Source of the DNA: Rhodoferax aquaticus
GTDB taxonomy: Bacteria; Pseudomonadota; Gammaproteobacteria; Burkholderiales; Burkholderiaceae_C
DNA length: 64,000 bases
Assembly (NCBI RefSeq): GCF_006974105.1
Contig: NZ_CP036282.1
Coordinates: 2,790,001-2,854,000 of the forward strand
Direction of reading: 5' to 3'
A model generated the notes under the pieces. That model was not told the origin of the DNA, did no database searches, and saw only the letters and a program-made list of their open reading frames with translations. Positions 1-10,374 of this stretch are shown here, one piece after another (the first letter of the stretch is position 1; every line of letters starts with the position of its first letter). The position numbers and the translations under genes are program-made.

Positions 1-84
1 GGCAGCGCATTCATCTAAGGCAAAAGTCTGATCAATGGTTGCCTGGCTTGTGGCCAACAACGCCTCAACATGACACCAAATTGC
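1..84. other. Window edge, no assignable gene
   Basis: No complete gene is present. On the minus strand one frame stays open to the window edge from a TTG codon near position 58 and reads LATSQATIDQTFALDE. This could be the start of a gene lying mostly to the left, preceded by a weak GAGG. It is too short to call. Confidence 0.3.
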
Positions 85-108
85 AAAACTTGGCTCGAGC
101 CAAGTTTT
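85..108. terminator. 24-bp perfect palindrome at the 3' end of umuC
   Basis: AAAACTTGGCTC is followed directly by its exact reverse complement, and the palindrome overlaps the umuC stop codon. On RNA it forms a GC-centred hairpin ending in four U residues, compatible with a bidirectional terminator. The same palindrome, one base longer on each side, lies between umuD and umuC at 9820-9845. The pairing and the copy are seen directly; the terminator role is inferred. Confidence 0.65.
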
Positions 109-1099
109 ATGCACGGGCTACCGGCATGTCATCCCACTCGGTCGTGTAGGCCGGTGTTCTGCGCTCCTGCTTCATCGTCCAATCCTTCGGGGCCTTGCCA
201 AATTTAGCACTCCCGATCTTGACTGTTCCTCTCCCCCACCGATCATTCACGGCATCCAAAGCAAGCATCAAACGATTGCGATCCCGTTCCGACTCTGGCT
301 CACCTAAGTCGAGCTCAATCTGCTCCACCGCACTGCTGGATAAATCCAAAAGCATCACCCCGGCCTTGGCATATTGAAATCCCGGCTTGTAGATGGCTTT
401 AAGGCCCATGATCGCGGCTCCTGCAATGCTTGCTGTGTCACTGCAAGGACGCCTTAGTGGCACAACGATGGAACGTGAATACTGGGGCGTTTTGCGAAAC
501 GGGCTTGTTCTTACAAACACCAAGACTGAACCCGTCACTCCATCTTGTGAACGCAGCTTCTCGGCAGCACGAGATGCGAACTCGCTGACTGCCTCAATCA
601 AGGGCCTGAGTGACTCCACAGGGTGCCCAAAGGAGCGTGTGCAAGCAATCTGCTTTTTGTTGGCAGGAGCCTCTTCAAATCCAATGCATGGCGTGCCTTG
701 CAGCTCACGCACTGTGCGCTCAAGAACCACCGACCAGCCACGCTTTACCGTAGCCGGATCCATTGACGCCAGTTCAAAAGCGTTTTGAACGCCTGCCGCC
801 TGCAACTGCTTACTGATCTGACGACCGACTCCCCAAATCTCACCTACTTCAGTCGCACGCAAAAGCTCCGCAAGCTCTTGCTGAGTTAGCACGGAGAGAT
901 CGCACACCTGAGCATGCTGGACCGGATAAATTCCGGGCTTTCTCTCACTGCTTTTGGCCACATGATTGGCAAACTTCGCCAGTGTTTTTGTGGGGCCAAT
1001 GCCAATGCTGCTGGGAATTCCAATCCAGCGCAGCACCCGATCTCTGATGGCAAAGGATCGCTTCTTCAAATCTCCCCGCACACCATCGAGACCTATGAA
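107..1099 (-). pseudogene. umuC: umuC, 3' fragment (Y-family DNA polymerase V catalytic subunit)
   Basis: This is the C-terminal three quarters of a UmuC translesion polymerase, about 330 residues. It starts in the middle of the palm domain (IGLDGVRGDL) and continues through the helix-hairpin-helix thumb (IGIGPTKTLAKFANHVAK and WGVGRQIS) and the little-finger domain (VLERTVRELQGTPC, SFGHPVESL) to the C-terminus. The first about 104 residues, with the catalytic acidic residues, lie 8.4 kb away at 9498-9806 because a mercury-resistance element has inserted. Joining base 1099 to base 9498 gives SIDESFIGLDG in frame with no lost codon. A GTG codon at 1081 could start an internal product, but without the palm acidic residues it should have no polymerase activity. 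Confidence 0.93.
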
Positions 1100-1134
1100 G
1101 CACTCTTCTGGGGCTTGCCATCCGTTAGGATGGC
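1100..1134. repeat. Left end of the mer element: core imprint, terminal repeat and stem-loop
   Basis: On the minus strand the bases next to the umuC junction read GAAGAGTGCTTC (codons E-E-C-F), close to the intact GATGAATCATTC (D-E-S-F) preserved at the other junction. Further in are GGGGCTT (1110-1116) and CCGTTAG (1122-1128), matched in inverted orientation at the right end. Positions 1117-1134 also form a perfect 7-bp stem with a GTTA loop. These are probably recombinase-binding sites. Confidence 0.7.
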
Positions 1135-1198
1135 TGTAGACTTTCCCCTGTCTCTTTGAGACGAGTAGCAGAAGGGGGTCTGGGGGAGGATGGCGTCT

Positions 1199-1489
1199 GT
1201 GGATAACTCTGTTTTGATGCGTTGGCGTGCGATGGATTCGTCCTTTTGCTTAAAGGCGCTGGCAGATCACGCCAAGGAAGATCGCAGCTTTCAACCTCGA
1301 TCTGACCCGCGCACCTCGCGGTGGCATGCCTATGTCGCAGGCCAGGATGTCGAGTTGCTTTGCACTGGTCCGAAGTTCTGGGACTCCCGCGCAGAACATG
1401 GCGGTGGAGGCGCAGTGGATCTCGTCATGCACCTTTTTGGACTGAATTTCAAGCAGGCAGTCGCAATGCTCAAGGACCGAGGCCTTTGA
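1199..1489 (+). CDS. Small primase CHC2-like protein without zinc ligands
   Basis: A small protein of about 96 residues. The C-terminal segment GGGGAVDLVMHLFGLNFKQAVAML matches the pattern of the second half of DnaG-type CHC2 zinc-finger domains (GGDxIDFVM..GLSFxEAVxxL), but the Cys/His zinc ligands are absent. An upstream ATG at 1190 touches the GGGGGAGG ribosome-binding site. GTG at 1199 has proper spacing (9 nt) and is preferred. It is the first gene inside the mer element and lies 24 bp before the recombinase genes in the same direction, so it is probably co-transcribed. Function unknown; a DNA-binding accessory role in transposition is only a guess. Confidence 0.6.
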   Translation: MDNSVLMRWRAMDSSFCLKALADHAKEDRSFQPRSDPRTSRWHAYVAGQDVELLCTGPKFWDSRAEHGGGGAVDLVMHLFGLNFKQAVAMLKDRGL

Positions 1490-1513
1490 TGCGCCTCACC
1501 AGATAAGAGGCTC

Positions 1514-2653
1514 ATGGAACTTGTTTACTCCACCGAAGATTTCTTGCTCAAGGGGCAGCCCTATCCTGGGTTCCCCATTCTTTTGCATGACTCGATGGAA
1601 AGCTGCGTCCACGCGAACAGCTTCATGCGGCATTACCTTCTGCGCGGCACGATTGGATCAAAGCGCTCGTGGCCAAGCACTGGACGGGCCATGTATGACT
1701 ATTTCAGCTTTCTCCAGGTCCACGAATTGAATTGGGATGACGTTCAACGTGGTGAGGAACACAGCCTCGTCGCAGCATACCGGGACTACTGTCTGGACAC
1801 GATTGGGCTCGCGCGCAGCACGGTGAACCAGCGCCTGCTGTATGTCTGTGAGTTCTACAAATACGCGCTCAAAGAGGGCTGGGTAGACGCTATTCCATTT
1901 GGTTATGAGGAGCGCAATATCAGCCGGACTGGCTATCTTGCCCATGTCGACGCCTCTGGCGGGAAAACGATGGCGAGGGACGTCAGCCTAAAAAAACACC
2001 GCGCGCTTCCGAAATTCCTGTCCAAAGACGAAATTAAGGCATTGATTGCCGCTGCAAACAATCAGCATCACCGGCTCCTGATTCGTTTCGCCTTGCAAAC
2101 AGGCCTGCGTCGGGAGGAAATCGCCACGTTCCCATTGTCGTATGTAATGGCGGCCAATCTCGCCGCGAACGTTGAGGCCAATATTCGCATCCGACTCGAC
2201 CCTCGCGATGGGCATGGAATCCGAACGAAAGGATCAAAGCCTCGCGACATCTATGTCAGTCGACGGCTTATGAAAGACCTGCATCACTACGCCGTCCACA
2301 CGCGGGGGCAGCGCGCCTGTCTGAGTGAGGTGAAGCATCCTCAGCTTTTCCTCAATCAACGTGGCGAGAAATTCTCGGAGGATGGCAAGCGGATTGAACG
2401 AATCGTGCGTGATACAGGCGCGAGAGTCGGTATCCAAGTTCACCCCCACATGCTGCGTCATACCTACGCCACTCACACGCTCTGCGCCATGCAGCGGTCC
2501 AACTCGGGCATTGACCCATTGGTGTTTGTTCAGCGTCAACTCGGACACTCGTCGATTCAGACGACCGTGGTCTATCTGCACTTGGTCAACGAACGCGCGG
2601 ACGAAGCGGTGTTGGCCTACGACGATGAACTCAACGACTGGATGGATGCCTGA
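1514..2653 (+). CDS. Tyrosine recombinase 1 (TnpA-like)
   Basis: A 379-residue tyrosine recombinase with an N-terminal SAM-like core-binding domain (about 30-140) and a C-terminal catalytic domain. The catalytic set is complete: Arg in TGLRREEI, HMLRH (His-x-x-Arg box), His in LGHSSIQTT and the nucleophilic Tyr in VVYLHLV. It is the most canonical of the three recombinases in this element and the most likely to perform strand exchange. The stop codon shares one base with the ATG of the next gene (TGATG), so the genes are translationally coupled. Its size and position match TnpA of Tn554-type elements. Confidence 0.88.
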   Translation: MELVYSTEDFLLKGQPYPGFPILLHDSMESCVHANSFMRHYLLRGTIGSKRSWPSTGRAMYDYFSFLQVHELNWDDVQRGEEHSLVAAYRDYCLDTIGLARSTVNQRLLYVCEFYKYALKEGWVDAIPFGYEERNISRTGYLAHVDASGGKTMARDVSLKKHRALPKFLSKDEIKALIAAANNQHHRLLIRFALQTGLRREEIATFPLSYVMAANLAANVEANIRIRLDPRDGHGIRTKGSKPRDIYVSRRLMKDLHHYAVHTRGQRACLSEVKHPQLFLNQRGEKFSEDGKRIERIVRDTGARVGIQVHPHMLRHTYATHTLCAMQRSNSGIDPLVFVQRQLGHSSIQTTVVYLHLVNERADEAVLAYDDELNDWMDA

Positions 2654-4320
2654 TGGGGATAAAGAAGGTCTTCGTCAAAACGGACTTGACGATCCCGAAG
2701 GTTGAGCAGATTCGCAATCCCGTGGGTCAGAATGTCATTGCGCTGGAGGCCATCCCCCCAGCCATCACCATGGTCCGCTTTCCTGCCGAATGCAATGCCA
2801 GCAGCAATCGTAGCTTCGATTTTGGCAGGTGGTATGGCTCAGGGGCAGACGAAATAATTTATGCCTGCCAGCGACAAATCGAAAGGTTTTTGACCACTCA
2901 CGACGGTGATAAGTCGGCAGCTTCTGTGGTTTCCTATTGCCTGAATGGACTCAATACCTACTTCGACTATTTACTCCTCCGCAGCGTCGCAGAAGACCGC
3001 TCCCTTAAGTTGGTGGACATCAACAGAAATTTGATCGACGGATTTTTGGTGTTTCTTGATGATGGAAAAACCTCGGCGGTTACGCAAAGCACGCGATTTC
3101 AGGCCATCAAGGCAGTGCTTGTAGCGCTTGGGCAGAGAGGCTTGATTCAAATTGTCAAAACTGGTGACAACGCAACTTTTCCAAGGAATGCCTTTCCAAA
3201 CATTCATCGAAGACGCCAAGGCGAGAGTCCCATGCAAAGGGGACACCGGCAGGCCTTTGCTGCGGCGGTGAAAAGTGCAGTCATGCCAATCTTCCAAGAT
3301 GGTGCTCAACCGACACGCGAGCTTCTTTCTTATGCGTTGTTGACCATCGCGCTTCATACAGGGCGCAACACCACGCCTCTGCTGGAAATGGGGCCGGATT
3401 GCCTACGGTCGCATCCAAAGGACAAGCTGGAGTTTCTCGTCGTCTATAAGCGCCGTAGTCGCCAAAACTCGACGGTCATTTTGGGTTCGGAAAAAATGAT
3501 CGAGTCCATGCCCACGGTCTTTCCATCCGTCGCTCGACTCATTCGCCGCATCATTGAACTGACGCAGCCGTTGCGCGAACAGGCGCCAGGCTATTTGAAG
3601 CAAAGGGTGTGGCTATATCCAAGTCAGAGCAACCCCAGGGCCGGAGAAATTTGGGCGCTAAGTCCCAGCATGGTAGGTCTGACTGTCAAAAAGCTGGTCA
3701 AGGACTTTAATCTGCGCGATGCGAACGGAGACCCATTGCGAATCAATATCTCACGCCTTCGAAAGACGTTCATCAACCGTATCAATGAAATTCTTGGCGA
3801 TGATCTCGTGGCCACTGCCGTGGCCGCCGGCAATACGCCGCAGGTCACCGGCAATATCTACCTCCGTCCTGGCGAGGGCTCTAAGAAGAATTGGAAGTTC
3901 ATGGGCGTGGCGCTGACGAGAGAGCTTCTATCGGCCACCCTTGGCGAGACTGAAAAAACTCCCACTGGAGGCTGCACCGACACCAAGATTGGGCAGTTCG
4001 CACCCAAGCGCGATGGTGCGACCTGCATGAATTTTCTCGATTGTGTTCGATGCCGGAACTACGTGGTGACCGGGGACGATCTGTATCGACTGTTCTCGTT
4101 CTATTGGCGAATCTACAGCGAGCGTGGCCGCATGGACAAGAGAAAGTGGGAGCGCCACTACGCTCACATCCTGCGGCTGATCGACCGCGATGTTGTTCAG
4201 GCCGGAATGCAAAAAAAGGCTTTCACCCAGTCGGAAGTGGCTGCCGCGCGCGAGCGGGCCAGAATTGATCCTCATCCATTTTGGAGCTCCAATGATCCAT
4301 TGGGAGGTTTTAAGTTATGA
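2653..4320 (+). CDS. Tyrosine recombinase 2 (TnpB-like), divergent active site
   Basis: A 555-residue protein with the integrase fold: an N-terminal helical domain, Arg in LHTGRNTTPLLEM, Arg in SRLRKTFINR and a candidate Tyr in GNIYLRPG. The two histidines usual in tyrosine recombinases are not visible: the HxxR position reads SxxR, and the LGH box reads AAGNT. The C-terminal 120 residues hold a Cys pair (CMNFLDCVRCRNY), possibly metal binding. It overlaps both neighbours by 1-4 bases. Length and order fit TnpB of Tn554-type elements. The altered box suggests a supporting or half-site-specific role; this is inference. Confidence 0.8.
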   Translation: MGIKKVFVKTDLTIPKVEQIRNPVGQNVIALEAIPPAITMVRFPAECNASSNRSFDFGRWYGSGADEIIYACQRQIERFLTTHDGDKSAASVVSYCLNGLNTYFDYLLLRSVAEDRSLKLVDINRNLIDGFLVFLDDGKTSAVTQSTRFQAIKAVLVALGQRGLIQIVKTGDNATFPRNAFPNIHRRRQGESPMQRGHRQAFAAAVKSAVMPIFQDGAQPTRELLSYALLTIALHTGRNTTPLLEMGPDCLRSHPKDKLEFLVVYKRRSRQNSTVILGSEKMIESMPTVFPSVARLIRRIIELTQPLREQAPGYLKQRVWLYPSQSNPRAGEIWALSPSMVGLTVKKLVKDFNLRDANGDPLRINISRLRKTFINRINEILGDDLVATAVAAGNTPQVTGNIYLRPGEGSKKNWKFMGVALTRELLSATLGETEKTPTGGCTDTKIGQFAPKRDGATCMNFLDCVRCRNYVVTGDDLYRLFSFYWRIYSERGRMDKRKWERHYAHILRLIDRDVVQAGMQKKAFTQSEVAAARERARIDPHPFWSSNDPLGGFKL

Positions 4321-6182
4321 GCGTTCTGCAAACCGTGGAGGCTCAACCCGCCGATGTTCGCAATCTTCTCGATGCTCAGCGAGATCGGCTCATCATCTCC
4401 TTTATCAACGTTGACGGGCATTGGCAAGCGCTGAGCCATTATGGAGATGATCGGTGGCGCCTCGTTGACACAACGACCAACCGATCAGCGGCAAGTGCAG
4501 TCTTGAGTTTTTCTAGGCTTCCAGCCGCGTTCAGGGGTGTCATGAAAGCCGTGATTTATCGTTATCTCGTTCGCGGACGTGATGGCCAAGTGCGGCCCAA
4601 ATCAAGCAGCGTTAGTTCATTTTTCCTTTATGCCAGCTCTTTTCTACGCCATTTGGAGGAGCTGCATATTCCTCGACTGAGTGAAGCGACGCCGTTGGTA
4701 TGCAAACTTTATGTCGACTCTGCCAAGCAAGCCTTATCAAAAAGAAGTGGCGAACCTATCAAGGCAACGACTCTCATGCTGCGATTCCTGGCGGTCGAGG
4801 CTCTTTACGAATTGAGCCAATATACCGATGAGCCAATGACGATTGAGCCGTGGCCAGGCGCTTCCGCCCAGTTGCTGGCAGGCCTACGCGGCGATGCCAG
4901 GGCCGCCTTGCTAGCAGAGGGACGGACACCTCTCATTCCAGATGACGTGTTCGCAAGTATCTTCCAAATTGCATGGAGGAATGTGTTGGGCATTGACAAG
5001 CTGCTGGACCTGCGCGATGGGCTGGACCGAATTGATGCGGAACGCATAGGGCAACAGGCAAGGACCATCTCAGGTGCCAAACGCCAGTATCTGATCCATA
5101 ACAACTGGGAAGGCGGACTGACGACATTCAACCAAGCGCTCCTTGATGTTCGCACTGCCTGCTACATTGTGGTTGCCAGCCTCACAGGCTGTCGCAATCA
5201 CGAAATTGCGTTCATTGAATCGGACGCTTGTTATCGCGCACAGGATGATGATGGCGAGATCTATTGGTGGATGAGATCTCGTTCCACCAAGACGGGCGAA
5301 GGAAATACAGAATGGCTGGCCCCTGAGGCGGTAGTCACCGCGCTTCGAGGCATGGATAGATGGGCGAAACCCTATCAAGAAGCCATCGAATTGGAAATCG
5401 TCCAGCGGCGGGCGGTTGATCCATCCGACCCTGAAATTTCGGTGTGTCAGAGGCACAAAAACGCCGTTTTCTTGAGCGGAACCCAGGCCAATGACGCCCA
5501 TGTCCGAACTATGACGGCTGGAGCGTGGGGCAGCGAGCTCAAAGCATTTATGGCCCGCCACGGCATAGACTGGAAGCTTAGCACCCATCAATTCCGCCGC
5601 AAATTTGCCAACTATGCAGCCCGCAGCCAATTCGGCGATCTTCGGTATCTCAGGGACCACTATAAGCATTGGTCGATGGACATGACCCTTGGCTACGCGC
5701 TCAATGAGTCTCAGGAACTATCGCTTTTTCACGAAATTCAAGACGAACTCGATGACATCAAAAGCGGAGTCGTCGAACAATGGTTTCAACCAAACGAACC
5801 ACTTGCTGGCGGATATGGGCAAGGCATCATGAATTGGCGCCATGGCACCGACGTGACTATATTCAAGGATCGTAGTGCCATGATCAAAGCGATCTCCGAC
5901 AGCACCGCGATTCGCAGCAATGGCCATGCGTGGTGCACAGCTGACGACAACCTCTGTGTCGGAAACGGCGGCCTTGAGACCACTCGTTGCGCGAGTTGCA
6001 ATAATGCTGTGATTGGACGCGCCCACGCGCGGCTCTACCAAGGCCTTTATGACCAACTCAAGGAGATACTTGGTTGCGCAGACATTGGCGAGGCCGGTAT
6101 GGCGCGTGTTCGTCGCGACATAGCCCGTTGTCGCGACGTCCTCGCTGCTTTGGGCTATGAGCCCGTGGAGCGATTGGTGTGA
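4317..6182 (+). CDS. Tyrosine recombinase 3
   Basis: A 621-residue protein starting at an ATGA overlap with the preceding gene. The catalytic domain shows Arg in LTGCRNHEIAF, a His-x-x-Arg box in THQFRRKF, His in HYKHWS and Tyr in LGYALNES. A Cys-rich tail follows (CTADDNLCVGN...CASCNNAV), resembling that of recombinase 2. Three recombinases in a row plus a small coiled-coil gene exceeds the two-recombinase Tn554 plan and recalls recombinase-in-trio elements, although it has far more accessory sequence than those. Its exact contribution to transposition is unknown. Confidence 0.82.
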   Translation: MSVLQTVEAQPADVRNLLDAQRDRLIISFINVDGHWQALSHYGDDRWRLVDTTTNRSAASAVLSFSRLPAAFRGVMKAVIYRYLVRGRDGQVRPKSSSVSSFFLYASSFLRHLEELHIPRLSEATPLVCKLYVDSAKQALSKRSGEPIKATTLMLRFLAVEALYELSQYTDEPMTIEPWPGASAQLLAGLRGDARAALLAEGRTPLIPDDVFASIFQIAWRNVLGIDKLLDLRDGLDRIDAERIGQQARTISGAKRQYLIHNNWEGGLTTFNQALLDVRTACYIVVASLTGCRNHEIAFIESDACYRAQDDDGEIYWWMRSRSTKTGEGNTEWLAPEAVVTALRGMDRWAKPYQEAIELEIVQRRAVDPSDPEISVCQRHKNAVFLSGTQANDAHVRTMTAGAWGSELKAFMARHGIDWKLSTHQFRRKFANYAARSQFGDLRYLRDHYKHWSMDMTLGYALNESQELSLFHEIQDELDDIKSGVVEQWFQPNEPLAGGYGQGIMNWRHGTDVTIFKDRSAMIKAISDSTAIRSNGHAWCTADDNLCVGNGGLETTRCASCNNAVIGRAHARLYQGLYDQLKEILGCADIGEAGMARVRRDIARCRDVLAALGYEPVERLV

Positions 6183-6583
6183 GTGAAGAACGCAAGACGG
6201 CTGGGGTTCGCGATAGAGAGCTGCGCTTGGCGATCACGCGAATCGAAAAGGGTCGCTCCAAAGCTAACGAAAGCAATCTCACGATAGCCGCTGTTGCACG
6301 AGAGGCCGGTGTAAGCACCGCACTCATTCACAACTGCCACCCGGACATTGCAGAACTGATTCGCCAATCCCAGGGGCGCTCCAGTCGTGCTCAACGTGAC
6401 GCAAAGCAGCTGGAACTCAAGGCTGAGCGTGAGAAGACTCGGGAGCTGCGGTTGGAAATCACGCTTTTGAAATCCAAAGTCGCAACGCTCGCCTCGATCA
6501 ACGAAGTATTGCTGGACGAAAACAGAACGCTGAAATCTCGATTGGGTGACCCAAAGGTCGTTGGTATCCCAAAGCGCTCATAA
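6179..6583 (+). CDS. TnpC-like small coiled-coil transposition protein
   Basis: A 134-residue basic protein. The first 60 residues resemble a helix-turn-helix (LTIAAVAREAGVSTALIHNC), and residues 65-125 form a heptad-rich coiled coil ending in LLDENRTLKSRL. This layout is typical of the TnpC proteins found after tyrosine recombinases in Tn554-like elements, where they affect orientation and efficiency. It starts with GTG in a GTGA overlap with recombinase 3 and ends 7 bp before the convergent merA stop codon, so it closes the transposition operon. Confidence 0.75.
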   Translation: MSEERKTAGVRDRELRLAITRIEKGRSKANESNLTIAAVAREAGVSTALIHNCHPDIAELIRQSQGRSSRAQRDAKQLELKAEREKTRELRLEITLLKSKVATLASINEVLLDENRTLKSRLGDPKVVGIPKRS

Positions 6584-6590
6584 CCTTCAT

Positions 6591-8520
<1,930 letters not shown>

Positions 8521-8533
8521 GATCAGCTCCTAA

Positions 8534-8884
8534 TCAGTAAAAAAACGGGACGACATAGGGAAAACCCAGCGCGATGAGCACCAGCGCCGCAACCACCCAA
8601 AAAATTTGCTTGTAGGCCGTGCGCGCTTGCGGAATCGCGCAAACCTCGCCCGGCTTGCAGTCCTGCGAAGGCCGAAATATTCTTCGGCCCGCAAAGAACA
8701 TGGCGACCAGAGCCAAGCCGATAAAGATTGGACGATAGGGCTCTAGGGCAGTCAGGTTGCCGATCCATGCGCCGCTGACGCCCAGTCCAATAAGGACTAG
8801 CGGCCCGAGGCAACACGTAGAGGCGAGGATGGCCGCGATGCCACCTGCCAAAAGCGCGCTGCGGCTGATCTTTGGTTCGTTCAT
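8534..8884 (-). CDS. merT: Mercuric ion transporter MerT
   Basis: A 116-residue inner-membrane protein with three transmembrane helices. The vicinal cysteines Cys24-Cys25 in helix 1 (ASTCCLGPLV) and a second Cys pair in the cytoplasmic loop (DCKPGEVC) form the uptake relay that delivers Hg(II) to MerA. It is the first gene of the minus-strand operon, directly behind the MerR-controlled promoter. The operon has no merC, merD or merE, so it is a minimal merTPA set. Confidence 0.97.
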   Translation of the reverse strand: MNEPKISRSALLAGGIAAILASTCCLGPLVLIGLGVSGAWIGNLTALEPYRPIFIGLALVAMFFAGRRIFRPSQDCKPGEVCAIPQARTAYKQIFWVVAALVLIALGFPYVVPFFY

Positions 8885-8914
8885 GGATCTTTCCTTTTTA
8901 GTTCCAATGCCGTA

Positions 8915-8945
8915 AGCTTACTTCCGTAGTTAGATACGGAGTCAA
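8915..8945 (-). promoter_or_regulatory. mer promoter-operator (MerR-activated)
   Basis: On the minus strand, TTGACT (-35, 8940-8945) and TAAGCT (-10, 8915-8920) are separated by exactly 19 bp, the over-long spacer typical of MerR-activated promoters. The spacer contains the dyad CCGTA-N6-TACGG to which MerR binds. Hg-bound MerR would untwist this site to activate merTPA and repress its own divergent gene. Confidence 0.93.
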
Positions 8946-8950
8946 GGGGT

Positions 8951-9361
8951 ATGGAAAAAATAGTTTCAACTTTCACGATCGGCACTTTCGCTGATGCTGG
9001 CGGTGTCAATGTTGAGACCATCCGGTTTTATCAACGTAAGGGTTTGCTGACCGAACCGGAAAGACCTCTCGGCGGCATTCGGCGGTATGGGCCGGAGGAC
9101 GTGACCCGCGTGCGCTTCATCAAGTCCGCCCAGCGCCTTGGTTTCAGCTTGGATGAGATCGCCGAGCTTCTCAGGCTTGAAGATGGAACGCATTGCCAGG
9201 AGGCGAGCAGCCTCGCGACACGCAAGCTCACGGACGTGCGCGAAAGGCTTGCGGACTTGTCTCGGATGGAGAAAGTTCTTTCAGAGCTTGTCGGCGCGTG
9301 CAATTCTCGCAGCGGCAATGTGACTTGCCCGCTAATCGCTTCATTGCAAGAAGGGACTTAG
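8951..9361 (+). CDS. merR: Mercury-responsive regulator MerR
   Basis: A 136-residue MerR-family dimeric activator/repressor with an N-terminal winged helix ([20 protein letters not shown]), a dimerisation helix and a C-terminal metal loop. The three Hg-binding cysteines fall at 82, 117 and 126, the positions of the classical MerR proteins, which supports the ATG at 8951 as the start. It is divergent from merT and shares the operator region. Confidence 0.97.
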   Translation: MEKIVSTFTIGTFADAGGVNVETIRFYQRKGLLTEPERPLGGIRRYGPEDVTRVRFIKSAQRLGFSLDEIAELLRLEDGTHCQEASSLATRKLTDVRERLADLSRMEKVLSELVGACNSRSGNVTCPLIASLQEGT

Positions 9362-9424
9362 CTTGTCCGACGAACGCGTGGAACTGCGATGGACAAATGA
9401 CTACAAATTATTCAAAAAAAGTCC

Positions 9425-9497
9425 AAAACCGTTAGTGACCGTAGCTTGTGGATTTTTCTGTGAAATTTCAATACTAACGGTTATAAAAGCCCCGGAA
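9425..9497. repeat. Right end of the mer element with paired recombinase-type repeats
   Basis: CTAACGG (9474-9480) and AAGCCCC (9487-9493) mirror the left-end CCGTTAG and GGGGCTT with nearly the same spacing (6 versus 5 bp). A further ACCGTTAGT lies inward at about 9428-9436, forming an inverted pair with ACTAACGGT at 9473-9481. The umuC codons resume immediately after at AATGATTC (9496-9503). Confidence 0.7.
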
Positions 9498-9806
9498 TGA
9501 TTCATCAATGGAGTAAATCTCTTGTGTGGGTCCTAGTCCGGCTGCCAGGCTCATCATGCGATCTGACATGTCACCGTATAGAGCGAAGTTGGCTGAGAGT
9601 GCAACGACACCGGCTTCCTCCACTAGGTGTTTAACCTCAAACCAGGGCTGCCCCATTTTGATGCCCAGTGCTTTGGCTTCGTTTGAGCGCGCGATGGCAC
9701 ATCCATCATTGTTGGAAAGCACCACCAAAGGCACATGCTCGAGCGAGGGACGAAACACCCGCTCACAGCTTGCATAGAAGTTATTGCCGTCCAAAAGAGC
9801 GATCAC
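9498..9806 (-). pseudogene. umuC: umuC, 5' fragment (catalytic palm, N-terminus)
   Basis: The first 103-104 residues of UmuC, starting at a GTG preceded by AGGAGG. It includes the first catalytic acidic site ([13 protein letters not shown]), the steric-gate region ([23 protein letters not shown]) and the second catalytic acidic pair in IYSIDESF. The frame then enters the mer element, reads six foreign residues (RGFYNR) and stops at 9474. The truncated product lacks fingers, thumb and little finger and cannot be a polymerase. Together with 107-1099 it reconstructs a normal UmuC of about 430 residues. Confidence 0.93.
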
Positions 9807-9819
9807 AAGTTCCTCCTAG

Positions 9820-9845
9820 AAAAACTTGGCTCGAGCCAAGTTTTT
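9820..9845. repeat. 26-bp perfect palindrome between umuD and umuC
   Basis: AAAAACTTGGCTC followed by its exact reverse complement lies in the 44-bp gap between the umuD stop and the umuC start, just upstream of the umuC ribosome-binding site. It is a second copy of the palindrome at 85-108. A hairpin here could cause partial termination or processing and so lower UmuC relative to UmuD; this is inference. Confidence 0.7.
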
Positions 9846-9850
9846 GCTTT

Positions 9851-10300
9851 TCAGACTGGCATGGCCTTGATGGCATAGGTCACAACCCCCCAAACTTCTA
9901 CGGTTTGACCATCTTTAGGCACGATGTCGGCGTAGCAAGGATTGGCTGCTTTGAGCTTCATACGCCCTGCCCTGACCGACAAGGTCTTGCAGACAAACTC
10001 CCCATCCACCACTGCAATCACCACATGCCGATTGGCTGGCCGAATCGCGCGGTCAACGATGAGCACATCCTGATCGGCAATGCCCACACCCATCATGGAG
10101 TCCCCTGTTGCTCGTATCAAAAACGTGGCTTGTGGGTGTTTAACCAGTTTGGCTGATAGATCTATGCGCTTAGCCCCCAAGTCCTCTGCAGGTGACGGAA
10201 AACCCGCCTTTACTGACGCCAAACACTCTGCGATAGGCATCGGACTCACATCCACCTGGACGACCTGAAAGTCGGGGTTACTTGCTAGAACACTGGACAT
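9851..10300 (-). CDS. umuD: UmuD, self-cleaving subunit of DNA polymerase V
   Basis: A LexA/UmuD-type S24 peptidase of 149 residues. RecA-stimulated self-cleavage would occur at Ala32-Gly33 (KAG-FPSP). The catalytic dyad is Ser68 (GDSM) and Lys105 (VCK), 37 residues apart as in E. coli UmuD (60 and 97). Cleaved UmuD' normally joins UmuC to form the error-prone polymerase; here the partner gene is broken, so UmuD may be idle or pair with another UmuC. The frame extends upstream to an ATG at 10321, but a -10-like TATACT at 10307-10312 and an SOS box overlapping the ATG at 10300 favour the shorter start, possibly leaderless. Confidence 0.9.
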   Translation of the reverse strand: MSSVLASNPDFQVVQVDVSPMPIAECLASVKAGFPSPAEDLGAKRIDLSAKLVKHPQATFLIRATGDSMMGVGIADQDVLIVDRAIRPANRHVVIAVVDGEFVCKTLSVRAGRMKLKAANPCYADIVPKDGQTVEVWGVVTYAIKAMPV

Positions 10301-10310
10301 GCATACAGTA
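10291..10310 (-). promoter_or_regulatory. Probable LexA (SOS) box overlapping the umuD start
   Basis: TACTGTATGCATGTCCAGTG on the minus strand matches the palindromic consensus TACTGT-(AT)4-ACAGTA at 15 of 20 positions and retains CTGT in one half-site. It lies on the umuD start codon and touches TATACT (-10), as expected for LexA repression of a SOS mutagenesis operon. Confidence 0.6.
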
Positions 10311-10374
10311 TACCCAAGCATGACTGTTTTTTGTTCTCCAAGCTGCAGAACAAACGTTAGGTAGGATCAAGAGC

